NCBI GenBank assembly: GCA_009602725.1 | Contig: WELB01000381.1 | Location: 19,533 to 49,997 of the forward strand | Reading direction: 5' to 3' | DNA length: 30,465 nucleotides | Origin: Spirogloea muscicola | Lineage: Eukaryota; Streptophyta; Zygnematophyceae; Spirogloeales; Spirogloeaceae | Shown: piece by piece, positions 20,101 to 29,090 of the stretch | Layout: each line of letters begins with the position of its first letter | How positions within the stretch are numbered: position 1 is the first letter of the stretch | The notes under the pieces: model-generated | What the model was told of the DNA's origin: nothing | Database searches by the model: none | What the model saw: the letters and a program-made list of their open reading frames with translations, nothing else | Translations under genes and position numbers: made by a program

Positions 20101-23100
20101 GCATTAGCGGTACCAAGGTCCTGGGGCAGGACTTCGCCGTTCTGCCGTGCATAGTTGACCTGGTCGGCAAAGGGCGCGTAGCCCTGGCCCTGGTTCCACC
20201 GCATGTCTACCGGGATGCCACCTCCGGAGAGCGTCGACGGCGTGGTCCCCGTCGTGGCCGTGACAACACTGCACCGGAGGGGGTCAGAGCGCATGGTAAG
20301 CGGGTCCATCAATGGCAGGAAGTTGTAACTTTGTTTCTTATGATGATTATGAAGATGAGGATTATGACTATGCAGTCAAATTTTGAAGGGCCTCCATTGT
20401 TAGCTTGGCCAATACCTGCCCGTCTCGGTCGAGCCTGCGTCGGGCTGAGGAAGGTAGTACTCAAGTGGCACCATGTCGGGCCCCAAGCCCTGACTCAGGC
20501 CGGCAACCCTGGAGGGCGGCTGGCGGTCAAACTGGAGGGGTGAGGCGAGCAGCAGCGGCGCGGTGGACAGCTGCCTCTCCGCTGGCACAAGCTGGCCCGG
20601 ATGGTCAAGCAGGTCCACCACCATCTCTCTGGCACACAGAAGAGAAGATCCAATGGGCAGCAATTCATTGCAGCCATCCTTAAACGCCAAGAGAACCGAT
20701 ATAGTTCAGCACTGCCTAACATGAATGAAGGACAACCGATACTTGGGACGTCACACAAGGACAAAAGCTTCAGCAGACACTCCTGCGAGAAGACATGCAA
20801 GAGGCAACTTGCAATTGACTTGAGCTACCAGGTGACCACCTGTCTCCAAATCTGATCAGTGCTATCACCGAGGAGTCCTCCCGTACGGTGCCCCGAAATG
20901 AGCGATCGCGAGTAATCCGACAAGGCAACCGCACGTGATCGGCCAAATACTGGCACAACAGGGACAAGTCTTAGTTTTGATGGAAGAAGCAACTTGCTGG
21001 CTGCAGATACACTGGCTTAAACACATCCCTCTACACAAAAGCTAATCTCTCTAAGATCGTATGGAGCAGAGATGCCATTGAGATGCATGGTTGCAGCCAC
21101 CTTAAAGAGCAGCGCTCGGTGCCGACTCAGGCCCGTGCGGAGGCCGCCCATAGGCAAGATGCTGCTGCCGTTCTTCAGCATCAGTTGCTTGCTGGTCTGC
21201 CGCCATGCTTCCTGCTCAGGGACTCCGCAGGACCCACGGTCAGACTCAGCGAGGGGCAACTCAAGTGTAGCATACTAACTTTGACGACACAGTTGATACA
21301 TTTTGGAGCAATAGGTAGCCAGAAGCTGAAATACGATGGTGATGATATTTATCATCAAGAGAATGAGACATGGTCGGCATCGGTCTCTAAACCAACAACC
21401 GCGCCGTTGATTGCATCTTGTTCAACGTGGTATGCTGGGCCTTGATGAGCGTGCGCTGCCTGGATCAGCTCACCTGGAGATCAGCATCGGAGGTAGCCGG
21501 GCCGCCCATGAGGTCCGATGACATCCTGAAAACACGTGCCAATGATATCAGGAGTCGACTCACAATCACTGCAGCTCCAGCGAACCAGCCCCCTGAAGAC
21601 CAGGCAATGCCTATGTAGGAAGCTGACGGCAAGTGCTAAAAGGTAATGAACTGGGCTTGGCGGAGGTTGCCCAAATCACCTGCCGAGCTCCTCGGCGACA
21701 ACAGTGATGTCAGCCATCATGCCTGCCATGCGTGTGGCCCAGGAGACAAGGCGCTGCAGGCCCTCGTCGTGGGCGCTGTCGACGAACACGGCATCAAAGG
21801 AGGCCTCTGCCGGCGGTACGCGGGCAAGTGCTGCCAGCGGGGGCATGCGGCCCATGTGGTTGATATTTGCGCACAGGCTCCAAACGCGCGAGCCAATGCC
21901 GTAAACCGCGTAAAACCCGTCCTCAATGCGGTCCTCATACCCAAGCGCCTTGCTCATCTGCACAAAAGCCACCAACATACCAGGACGAGAGTCACCAGCA
22001 CGCAGTCGCACCCATGCCCAAGCTTTATGGCTACAGAAGCACTTCACAGCTGAATGTAGGGCCACACGGAGGCAGCCGCCTGGCGCGACTAGGTCACAAG
22101 ATTCTTGGGCCACGGGCGGCACCCAGTAGCGGTAGGATGTGGCTTCAGCGCGGGAGTGGCCCTCGGGCAGCGGTGCAGCCTGGGCCTCGTCCACTGCGGC
22201 GGCCTCCTTGGCGAGCCGCAGCGCAAGCGCAAGCTGAAGCTGGAAGTCCTCCTCCGCCTGCTCAAAGTCCACAGGCCGGCGATTGTGCGGCGTCGCTGGC
22301 AGCCCGCCAGGCCCACCCGTCGGCATCTCCAGTGCAGAGGACTCGGGCGTCGCCACTTCCCCTGGCGCCACCTGCCTCGCCGGCGGGACGCTCACCTGCA
22401 GCGTGCTGCTGCTGCCGCCAAGCCACTCTTGCCTTTCCCCGCTGCTGTCCTCGGCTGTACCACTGCTAGCGGCCTCTGCGGCGGGCAACTGCTGCTCCTG
22501 CTCCACGCCGCCACGCGCCGCCCCGAGCCCTAGGTTGCTCAGCAGGCCCTTCATGGTCTCGCCGATGTTCTGCTCCCAGCATCACACGCAGGCAGCAATT
22601 GGAGCCAAGTCAGGCAAGGGCCACTGCGAGCCAATGTTTGTAGTCCAAGTAACCCGGAGTGCCCATTGTGTTGGCAGGCGCAAGAAAGCGAGCAAGCGAG
22701 CAGGGGGGGCCGGAGGGAGGGTACGAGGGAGAGGGAGAGGGAGGGATGGAGAGAGTGAGGGAGGGAGGAGGGAGGGAGGGGGTGAGGGAGGAGGAAGGGA
22801 GGTGGTAGAGAGGGAGGGAGGGAAGGAGGGAGAGCGAGCGAGCAAGTTGCAGGATTCGAGTCTCACTAGATTGATCCAGCTCCGCTGCGAGCCAGCAGTC
22901 GACGAGTCACCGCCCTTGCTATTGGCGCTGCCCCCCGTTCGAGGGCTCTCCCTGTCCTCCACACCCCCACCTCCAATCCCACCGCCGCTGCTCGGCTGCT
23001 GCCTCACGCTCTCAAAGCTGGCCGCTCTATTGGCAGGCTGGTCTGACCGCTCGGTTGCAGCGCCGCTTTGCCCAAAGGCGCTGAGCTCAGGCTCCTCTGA

Positions 23101-24363
23101 TGGCCGGTGGTGCGCGCGCCCCTGCAGCGACCCAAAGCCGTCTGCCATGGCGGAGCCGTCTAGGTAGTCCTCGCGAAGGCTTGGCACGTGCACCGTGTGC
23201 GGCGGCAAGCCATGCTCCAGCAGCGCTTGCTTCACGTCGTGCTGCGGCAGCTCATCCGATGCGCGCCGGCTGGGCCGATGGTGGCTGCCCGATGGCTGCA
23301 CACTGGTCCGCAACCAGGCCTCGGCGCGGCCGCCCAGGTCCAGGTGCACCGGCGGGCCACCAGCCCCCGCCGCCGTCGGCGCCGTCCGCGGGCTGTGGCC
23401 GGTGGTGGAGTTGGTCGGCGACCGCACGGGCGTCGTGTTGGCCGGCGTGGCGGGACGCGACGACCGGGCGGCCGTGTCGGACGCGGACCAGATGATGCCG
23501 ATGATCTGGCCGCTGTCGTCGACGATCGGCAGGTTCTCGACAAGCGTGTCGACGAACGTGCCGTCGCGCCGCTTGCACGGGAACTGGCCGTGCCACGCCT
23601 CGCCCTTCACCAGCCGCGACATGATGTCCACCGACTGCGCCTGCAGGGCCAGAGCGCCACCGTGTCCCCGCCACTGTCAGGCTCCGACCTAGCGTGGCAA
23701 GGAGCAGGGGCCTTCTCCCTCAACTCGCGCCATCGCTGCGCCGCAGCGGCTGCTACGCAGAGCACATAGAGAGATGGCCGGCGCTGCGACCGTCAACCGG
23801 GCCCAGCGATGAGCGCAGCGGATGCCACGATGAGATGCCGCAAGGCCTCCCTCGAGGAGACGAGCGACATTGCCGTCTAGCGGTTCCTAAAGGAGATGGA
23901 GCTCGGCCATAAGCGCGCAGCCGGGCGCCAGCGGCTCGCGACGCGCCCGAGGCCCTCGTCAGATGCGAGCATAAGAGCGGGCGGCGACCGCGGGCAAGCC
24001 CTTTGCCTGGGGCGTCGGAGTACCTTGAGCTGCCGGGGGCTCATGATGTCGAAGACGGGGCGGCCGAGGACCTGCTCCGACGTCCACTGGAACATGGCCT
24101 CCGCCCCGCGGCTCCTGCGCGCGCAGCGCCGCATTGCACAAGGGCGCCGGCCACAGTGAGCACCGAGGCTCTCCCCAGGCGGCTGCCGCTCGGAGGCTCT
24201 CCATCCAGTGCCAATTCTGCGGCGGCATCGGCGGCGGCGGCGGCGGCGGCCGAGCGCCGCACCAGTAGGTGATGTTGCCCTGGAGGTCGTAGCACACAAT
24301 GGCCTGCCCGGCATTCGACAGCGGGCTCGGCCCCTGCATCTCGCCTAGTGACGACCCCGACAT
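17159..24363 (-). CDS. PAS-EDR1-Raf-like Ser/Thr protein kinase (kinase 2), complete, 1221 aa
   Basis: Eighteen exons on the minus strand: 24363-24263, 24114-24024, 23640-22867, 22569-22123, 21957-21680, 21525-21474, 21211-21101, 20949-20840, 20628-20416, 20268-19565, 19365-19325, 19214-19045, 18840-18762, 18559-18461, 18320-18252, 18098-17967, 17512-17418, 17258-17159 (TAA); 3666 nt in frame. A PAS domain spans about residues 18-120 ([50 protein letters not shown]). A low-complexity linker follows, then the EDR1 domain at about 425-685 ([33 protein letters not shown]). The kinase is at about 946-1205: GQGSYGKV, VAVK (Lys979), HRD (Asp1075), DFG (Asp1093), PEWMAPE (1114-1120). The start GCCGCCATG is in good context. 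PAS + EDR + kinase is the layout of moss ARK (ABA and stress signalling); the ligand and role here are unknown. Confidence 0.95.
22712..22846. repeat. homopurine (GGGA/GGA-rich) tract in kinase 2 intron 3
   Basis: The plus strand is almost purely A and G for about 135 bases, with many GGGA, GAGGGA and GGAGGG units and several closely spaced G3-G5 runs. On the sense (minus) strand it is a long CT tract starting about 20 bases inside the 22570-22866 intron. Similar GCGAGC/GCAAGC motifs flank it on both sides. Confidence 0.95.
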
Positions 24364-24370
24364 GGCGGCN

Positions 24371-24708
24371 GGGGGGATGCCGCGTTCGTCGATGTGGAGG
24401 AGAAGCGAGCGGCACGGTGAGGTGACAGTCTGCCGGCGGGGAGGGCAGGGGGGCTCGCGCAGACGCCCGGGCCCTGGACAAAATCTGGGAGTCCGGGCAG
24501 TTCCATTCGCCAAATGGCGGCATTCTTCCGCCTGCCATTGGCCGCGCCCGGAACTCCGAGCGGAGCTCCACGGCCCCCAACATACGCGTTGCCTGGGGGG
24601 TGGGAAATCGTATTTCATTGTTATTCATTCTTGGTCCAGGGGGGCGGTGGCCAGCCTTACGTAATGGGCGTGCGCGTGGTGTCAACGACCGCTTCAGCCT
24701 GCGCTTTT
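24371..24708. other. upstream flank of kinase 2, no gene recognised
   Basis: The N at 24370 is seven bases upstream of the kinase 2 ATG, so this flank may not be its true promoter. At 24615-24660 a TTCATTGTTATTCATTCTT stretch followed by GGTGGCCAGCC resembles the retroelement 3' UTR. No promoter motif can be supported. Confidence 0.35.
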
Positions 24709-24739
24709 GGGGAAGGGGTTCTTTGCGAACCCCTTCCCC
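24709..24739. repeat. perfect 13-bp hairpin
   Basis: GGGGAAGGGGTTC (24709-24721), loop TTTGC, then the exact reverse complement GAACCCCTTCCCC (24727-24739). It sits between the kinase 2 upstream flank and a retroelement tail. It is not one of the family 3' UTR stem-loops. Confidence 0.93.
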
Positions 24740-24829
24740 CGGGGTGCCAGGCTTCGCCACGTGGCGGTGCGCCCCTGCCGTCCAGCAGCGGGGACACCTC
24801 CTCCCAACCACTTGGCTTGGCCACTCAGG

Positions 24830-25093
24830 CCCACGCCTTGCATCTGCGTGCTGGCCGTGCTCTCGCTGCGGCCTCCGGCTTTCGTCAGGGGGATAGTTTA
24901 CCGGCAGCTAGTCTGTCGGATGTGAGGCTCCTCGCTCGTAACTACTAAGTGGTCCATCCTCCCCCGTTCTGCCATAGCCTCTTCAGGCCCCGCAGTCGCT
25001 GCTTAGCTCGTAGTTTGGCCCTTTCGAACCTTGTCAATTCTTTTCGGGCTGGCGTCTCACAGCCCTTGCCCCATTGGGAGAGCCACTTCTTCT
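24830..25093 (+). mobile_element. LINE-like element tail and 3' UTR
   Basis: Plus strand reads HALHLRAGRALAAASGFRQG and ends SDVRLLARNY with TAA at 24946-24948. The 3' UTR has CGAACCTTGTCAATTCTTTT and the stem-loop GGGCTG/CAGCCC at 25046-25065, then ATTGGGAGAGCC. The copy is truncated upstream. Its end part is the left arm of a large inverted repeat. Confidence 0.8.
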
Positions 25094-25597
25094 TCTACTC
25101 AGGCCCTCCATCACGCGCATCTGGAGCGCGTCGTACCTCGGCAGGGCAGACAACCAAACTGCCGCCCCTGGTGAGGATGCCAAGAGCAGCCGCGCGCGTC
25201 TCCGGAGGTCGTCCGGAGGCAAAAAGCCCCATCGCCGTGTTGAATGAGGCCGCATCCACCTCCGCCATGAAGCGAGCTTGGGCCCGGAGGTCGGCCGTAC
25301 GCGCGAGGTGCGCGAAAGGGACAGCCCGTGGCACCAGGGCGGGGGGATCCGCAAGCAGCGCATCCCGGGCGGAGCAAAGAGCCGCCTAGACACGTGCCGG
25401 TCTCCACGTCCGCTGCTGCCTGCTCTAGGAAGAAGTGGCTCTCCCAATGGGGGCAAGGGCTGTGAGAAGCCAGCCCGAAAAGAATTGACAATGTTCGAAG
25501 GGGCCAAACTACGAGCTAAGCAGCGACTGCGGGGCCTGAAGAGGCTATGGCAGAACGGGGGAGGATGGACCGCTTAGTAGTTACGAGTTAGGAGGCG
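24926..25597. repeat. large inverted repeat, arms about 168 bp, spacer about 335 bp
   Basis: 24926-25093 and 25429-25597 are reverse complements with only a few mismatches and single-base gaps. Both arms are the same retroelement end (last codons plus 3' UTR), placed tail to tail around an RT-distal fragment. Confidence 0.92.
25094..25428 (-). mobile_element. LINE-like RT-distal fragment inside the inverted repeat
   Basis: The minus strand encodes LRAQARFMAEVDAASFNTAM and then, after a frame change near 25190, SSPGAAVWLSALPRYDALQM. The first block recurs at 27070-27150 (AQARYMAEVD) and the second at 2040-2100 and 26985-27060, so this is the same protein just before the CCHC knuckle. It is frameshifted and so non-functional. 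Confidence 0.7.
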
Positions 25598-25889
25598 ACC
25601 CCCGCGCCGGATGAATCGCTGGGCCATCGAAGCCGCAAACCTGTGCCCAGCTCCCCAGGCAGGCACGAGCCAGCTGGCGGCAGCCCAGCCCCCCGCGGCT
25701 CACAGGCATGGAGGCCTGGTGAACCGGAGCCGGCGACCCCAGGAAGGCCGGGTGTTGGACCAGGGCCGCTGTGCTGGCCAGCAGACCTGCATCAAATGTT
25801 GCATAGACGGCCTCCGCCGCCGGGGAGGACAAAGTTTGTGTGTTTGGAACAAACGAAGGCCAAATGGCCAAGTACAAAGGCAAGCACAT
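25429..25889 (-). mobile_element. LINE-like element: late RT segment joined to the tail by deletion
   Basis: From 25889 down, the minus strand reads ...QASMPVSRGGLGCRQLARAC and LGSWAQVCGF; the P-x-x-x-GGLG...LGSW pattern is typical of the region just after the LINE reverse transcriptase core. The frame then runs through a deletion junction near 25600 into the family tail LTRNY with a stop (25576-25578) and the 3' UTR, with its stem-loop at 25457-25476. The tail and UTR are the right arm of the inverted repeat. Confidence 0.7.
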
Positions 25890-26160
25890 CTCAGGGTACA
25901 GGGGACGTTGGCCAACGCTCCGCGACTCTGCGACCCATCACTCAAAGAAGCAAGCGGGCTCCTTCAGACCTTGTCCATTCCTTTGGGTTGGCCTCTCACA
26001 CCCACCAGTCAATCTGGCCGCGCTTTCTTCCTCAACATTGGTGTCCGCGTGGGGCCCACATCTTCGGGCGTCGCCCCTGCATCTCTTCCCGCACTGACCA
26101 CGCGTGCTGCTGCTGGGGGCAAGAATCAAAGAAGAAAGACTACTATTCTAGTATAGAAAG
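25890..26160 (+). mobile_element. LINE-like 3' UTR fragment and unassigned sequence
   Basis: 25965-26030 matches, on the plus strand, the 3' UTR of the copy at 1580-1693 (CCTTCAGACCTTGTCCATTC, then a stem-loop at 25987-26002 with GGGT/ACCC arms, then CCACCAGTCAATCTGGCCGC). The following 130 bases are not assigned to any family segment. Confidence 0.65.
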
Positions 26161-26530
26161 AAATTGCTCGCCTTTAGAGAAAGAGGGGCTAGCAAAGCCA
26201 TCCCAGAAAAGAAGGGACAATATCCAAAGGCCACAAAACGGTGCCGAAAAAAAAAACTTCACACCAGGACACGAATTGATGCAGACGGATGCTCAGTATC
26301 CATGAGTGAGCAACAGCAATTCAGAATAACTCGAAGCTGGGAAATCGGCACTCCGCCAAGACCTTGAGGCAGCAGCCATAGCGCGGCCGGCGCGCGTGTG
26401 GACTGCGTGAGCCAGAGAGCGCTGGAACGAGACCGCCAGCCTCAGTAAAGGGCGATGGCTGTGGTCGGCAAGCCCTGCACAGCAAAGAACAAAGTTCGAA
26501 GAGGCCAGGAAAGCGCAGAAGCACACAGCG
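26161..26530 (-). mobile_element. LINE-like element tail flanked by two 3' UTR units
   Basis: The minus strand reads LRLAVSFQRSLAHAVHTRAG, then RAMAAA..., ending LLLLTHGY with TGA at 26293-26295. Downstream (26161-26245) a degenerate UTR unit with a GGCT/AGCC loop is visible. Upstream (26441-26530) a further UTR-like piece with AAGTTCGAAGAGGCC precedes the tail, so two copies are nested. A run of ten A lies at 26249-26258. Confidence 0.7.
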
Positions 26531-26599
26531 ACTCAAAGGTCACTGGGTGCTTGGTTTCCCCTAGTAAGCTTCCATTTGCTGTAGTCTTGTGTCTAGCTG

Positions 26600-26878
26600 T
26601 GTGATCTTAGGCGCCTTTTGGCTCTTTGGACCTTGTCCATTCTTTATGGGCTGGCCTTTCCTAGCCCCTCTTCTCTATGTGCGAGCATTATCTTTCCCAG
26701 GCCCTACCATCTTATGGGAGAGCACTCTCTCTTTTCTTGGCTGGCCGATACGCAGCCATCGCCCTCTACTTGATTCCATGTGTGCTTTATTGTCTTCTCT
26801 GGCCCCTTCGAACATTGTTCATTGTTATTCTGGGCTGGCCTCACTCGTGGTTATTAAGTGATCCATCTTACCCAGCTT
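26600..26878 (+). mobile_element. LINE-like 3' UTR with repeated units
   Basis: Plus-strand units: GGACCTTGTCCATTCTTTAT with loop 26648-26667, then CTATGTGCGAGC; a second loop at 26731-26750; and CCCCTTCGAACATTGTTCAT with a broken loop near 26833. No coding end is attached, so only the UTR part remains. Confidence 0.7.
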
Positions 26879-26880
26879 AG

Positions 26881-27152
26881 TGAGCAGCCGCGAGTTCCCC
26901 GCACTCGCACTGCAGCACGCCCAGCAGACAGGGCGGGGGGAGACCCAGCAGGGGATGGATTGACGTGCGAAAAAGCTCATCCGGCATCCTGAGTGCGTCG
27001 CAAAGGGGGAGCGCCGAGAGCAGGTCTGCCGCGCCAGAGGAGGATGCTGATCGCCGCCGCGTCCGTTTGTCGTACGGAGGAGCCTCAGCGTGGCCGTGAA
27101 AGCCGCCTAATCGACCTCCGCCATGTACCGCGCCTGCGCCCGCGAGTCGCAT
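26881..27152 (-). mobile_element. LINE-like RT-distal fragment with CCHC start (decayed)
   Basis: Minus strand: AQARYMAEVD, then a stop codon, then, in another frame, LLSALPLCDALRMPDELFRT, IHPLLGLPPPCLLGV and QCECG. This parallels 2040-2215 closely. It breaks off just after the first two Cys of the knuckle. Confidence 0.75.
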
Positions 27153-27402
27153 GGAAGTTCATGGATGAATGAAGCCTAGTGAAGTTGCCCAGTTAGTAAA
27201 GTCCGTAAGCCTGGGCGGGCACAGCGCTGGCGGACCGCCCACGCCTGGCGGGAGCTTGCCCTTAAAGCGCAAGAAAGACGCTTCCATGAGAGAATGAACA
27301 AAGGAAAAGAATGAACAAAGGTCGGAGGGGCCATTTAAGCGGCTAGCGGCATTGTAGCTTGGCGGTGCCGTGATCGAGATGACAGCTACATGCACGGAAA
27401 GA
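27153..27402. other. no gene recognised
   Basis: About 250 bases between retroelement pieces. No recognisable family segment or exon was found; it may be an unassigned internal part of the element. Confidence 0.35.
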
Positions 27403-27600
27403 GATAGGCCGTGCCTTAGCTGCAGCCTCTGGCCCTAGCCAGGGGACCCGCTACCTGGAGAATGATTTGTCCAACCTGCGGCTGCTTAGTAGGGGTTACT
27501 GAGTGTTTCGTAGCTACTTGATATCCTGTGTATTTAGCGTTTTCCCTGGCCCCTTCACACTTTCTTCATTCTATTCTTTGGGCTGGCCTCTCCCAGCCAC
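27403..27600 (+). mobile_element. LINE-like element tail and 3' UTR
   Basis: The plus strand reads GRALAAASGPSQGTRYLEND then LSNLRLLSRGY and TGA at 27500-27502. The UTR begins GTGTTTCGTAGCTACTTGAT, like the copy at 16391, and has the stem-loop GGCTGG/CCAGCC at 27581-27598. Upstream sequence is truncated. Confidence 0.75.
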
Positions 27601-28005
27601 CGCCATCTCCTGGAAGCGTCTCTCTCTCACAGAAATAGCTCTTCCGAATCAAGGCAATGGCTGTGAGAGGCAGGTCCAAAGGAATGTACAAGTTCCGAAA
27701 GCGCTTCAATACGCAAAAAGCTGAATTTACCCTTAATGACTCCTGCGAGTTGGCGCTTCATAACCTTTAGTCAACATGCGCTCAAAACGTTTTCAGTCAA
27801 CAAGTACAGATCCAGATTAAATAGATGGCAGAAAAACGTCGCCCTGGAGGAACCCGGAGGCAGCTGCTGGGCATGTAGCGTTACCAGCACCTGTTGGCCT
27901 GTCCAACGGTGGGATCGATACACTGGAGACGCTGAAGAAAGTAACAGCTCCTCCAATGTAAGGCAGTGGCTGTGAGAGGGTAGCTCAAAGGGATGGACAA
28001 GTAAG
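27601..28005 (-). mobile_element. LINE-like tail fragments (minus strand, degenerate)
   Basis: 27640-27700 carries GGCAATGGCTGTGAGAGGCA and then a CCAAAGGAATGTACAAG form of the UTR, facing the plus copy that ends at 27600. 27828-27875 (AGAAAAACGTCGCCCTGGAG and following) matches the minus-strand tail at 1738-1775. 27955-28005 is another UTR stem-loop piece. All are degenerate. Confidence 0.6.
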
Positions 28006-28139
28006 ACAGAGAGCCGCATGCAGACTGCCCGGGCAAGCGATCTGAAGGTGCTGAACACGGGCAGCTCATCATGCCCACCTGGTCGACGTGCGCAGTCCTA
28101 GTCGAGCCGGTAGCTTAGGGTTTAGTAGCATCCCACAGC

Positions 28140-28261
28140 CATTGGCTGCTTATCACAGGATGCAGCTCTCGTCATTTGCAGCGGTTCAGGCTCTAGCAAT
28201 ATATCTGCATGTTGGGCGCGCACTAAGTGAGGCCACTGGCTTGCAGGGTGGTGCTCCGGAT
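28140..28261 (+). mobile_element. strongly diverged LINE-like tail
   Basis: A weak plus-strand similarity reads HRMQLSSFAAVQALAIYLHV then GRALSEATGL, aligning with YRMRLxVSLQRSLAxALHxR and AGRALAAAS of other copies. It meets an opposite copy at 28262. Confidence 0.45.
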
Positions 28262-28530
28262 GCAGCAGCCATAGCGCGGCCTGCTCGCGTGTGGACTGCA
28301 TGAGCCAGGGAGCGCTGGAACGAGACCGCCAGCCGCACGCGGAATACCTGCGCTAACCGAGCCGGCAGCGTGGAAGCCCCTGGCTGACCTGGCCGCCGGT
28401 CAATGGCCTCACGGGCAAGCCGCTGGAGGAGATGCAGCCACCGACTGCCGGAAGCCCCGTGAACATCAATCGCCAGGGCCGCAAATTCATCACCAGTTGG
28501 GTGGTCGGCGTACCCAGATAAGTCTGGCAG
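28262..28530 (-). mobile_element. LINE-like C-terminal segment, longest in-frame stretch
   Basis: In one open frame the minus strand reads LSGYADHPTGDEFAALAIDV, HGASGSRWLHLLQRLAREAI, DRRPGQPGASTLPARLAQVF and RVRLAVSFQRSLAHAVHTRA before the copy is cut near GRAMAAA. This copy links the endonuclease-like segment to the conserved tail and shows that both belong to one protein. Confidence 0.8.
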
Positions 28531-29090
28531 ATTTGTATGTGCTCACTCGTTGGCAAGATTCCCCTTCAGTTGTGTTTTTCGGTTTGTTACCATAGCCCCT
28601 GTCAGATCTTTTGTTGTTCTTCTTACGAACAGTGTCATGGCTTGCTGGCCTCCCTCTCAATTCATTCACATCGCGCACCTTTCGTGAAATGCGGCAAGCT
28701 GTACCTCGTCCCAGGGCACAAGATGGAGCTTGAAAGAAATAGGCTACGTGATCAGCGCCTCATTCAACACCAGCAGCCTTGATCGGCTGCTATACAGTCA
28801 ATGCTAGCAATCTGTGGGCAGAGTCTTAGCAAACTAAAATTGTTCAAGAAAGGTCAATCATAAAGACACTGTGGCACTGTGAACCTCGACTGATATACTG
28901 AAAGGACGGCTCCAACTCGGACATAAGGATGCGGCGCGTATCCGCCGACACCAGCAACTCAACCTGAGCACAACTGCCTAGAAGCTCTGCTGGCTTTGGT
29001 GCTCTGCACGGGCAAGGTCAAGGGGCAGCAAGTGGGGGAGGATTGGGGGGGCAGAGGCGTGGGCCGGCAGATTGGTTGACTTGAAGGCAG
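28531..29090. other. no gene recognised; 3' flank of the gene at 29091
   Basis: No supported exon on either strand in these 560 bases. The part nearest 29091 is presumably the 3' UTR of that gene. Confidence 0.4.

Noticed and set aside
22712-22846. CRISPR array or satellite
   Set aside because: The purine tract has no regular repeat-spacer structure; it is simple-sequence DNA in a eukaryotic intron.
22283-23167. Long plus-strand open frame over the kinase 2 region
   Set aside because: It runs across kinase 2 exons 3 and 4 and the purine tract (reading as Gly/Arg/Glu repeats), so it is a shadow.
24363-24815. An N-terminal extension of kinase 2 upstream of the ATG at 24363
   Set aside because: The upstream frame crosses an N and retroelement-like sequence, while GCCGCCATG at 24363 is a good start directly before the PAS domain.
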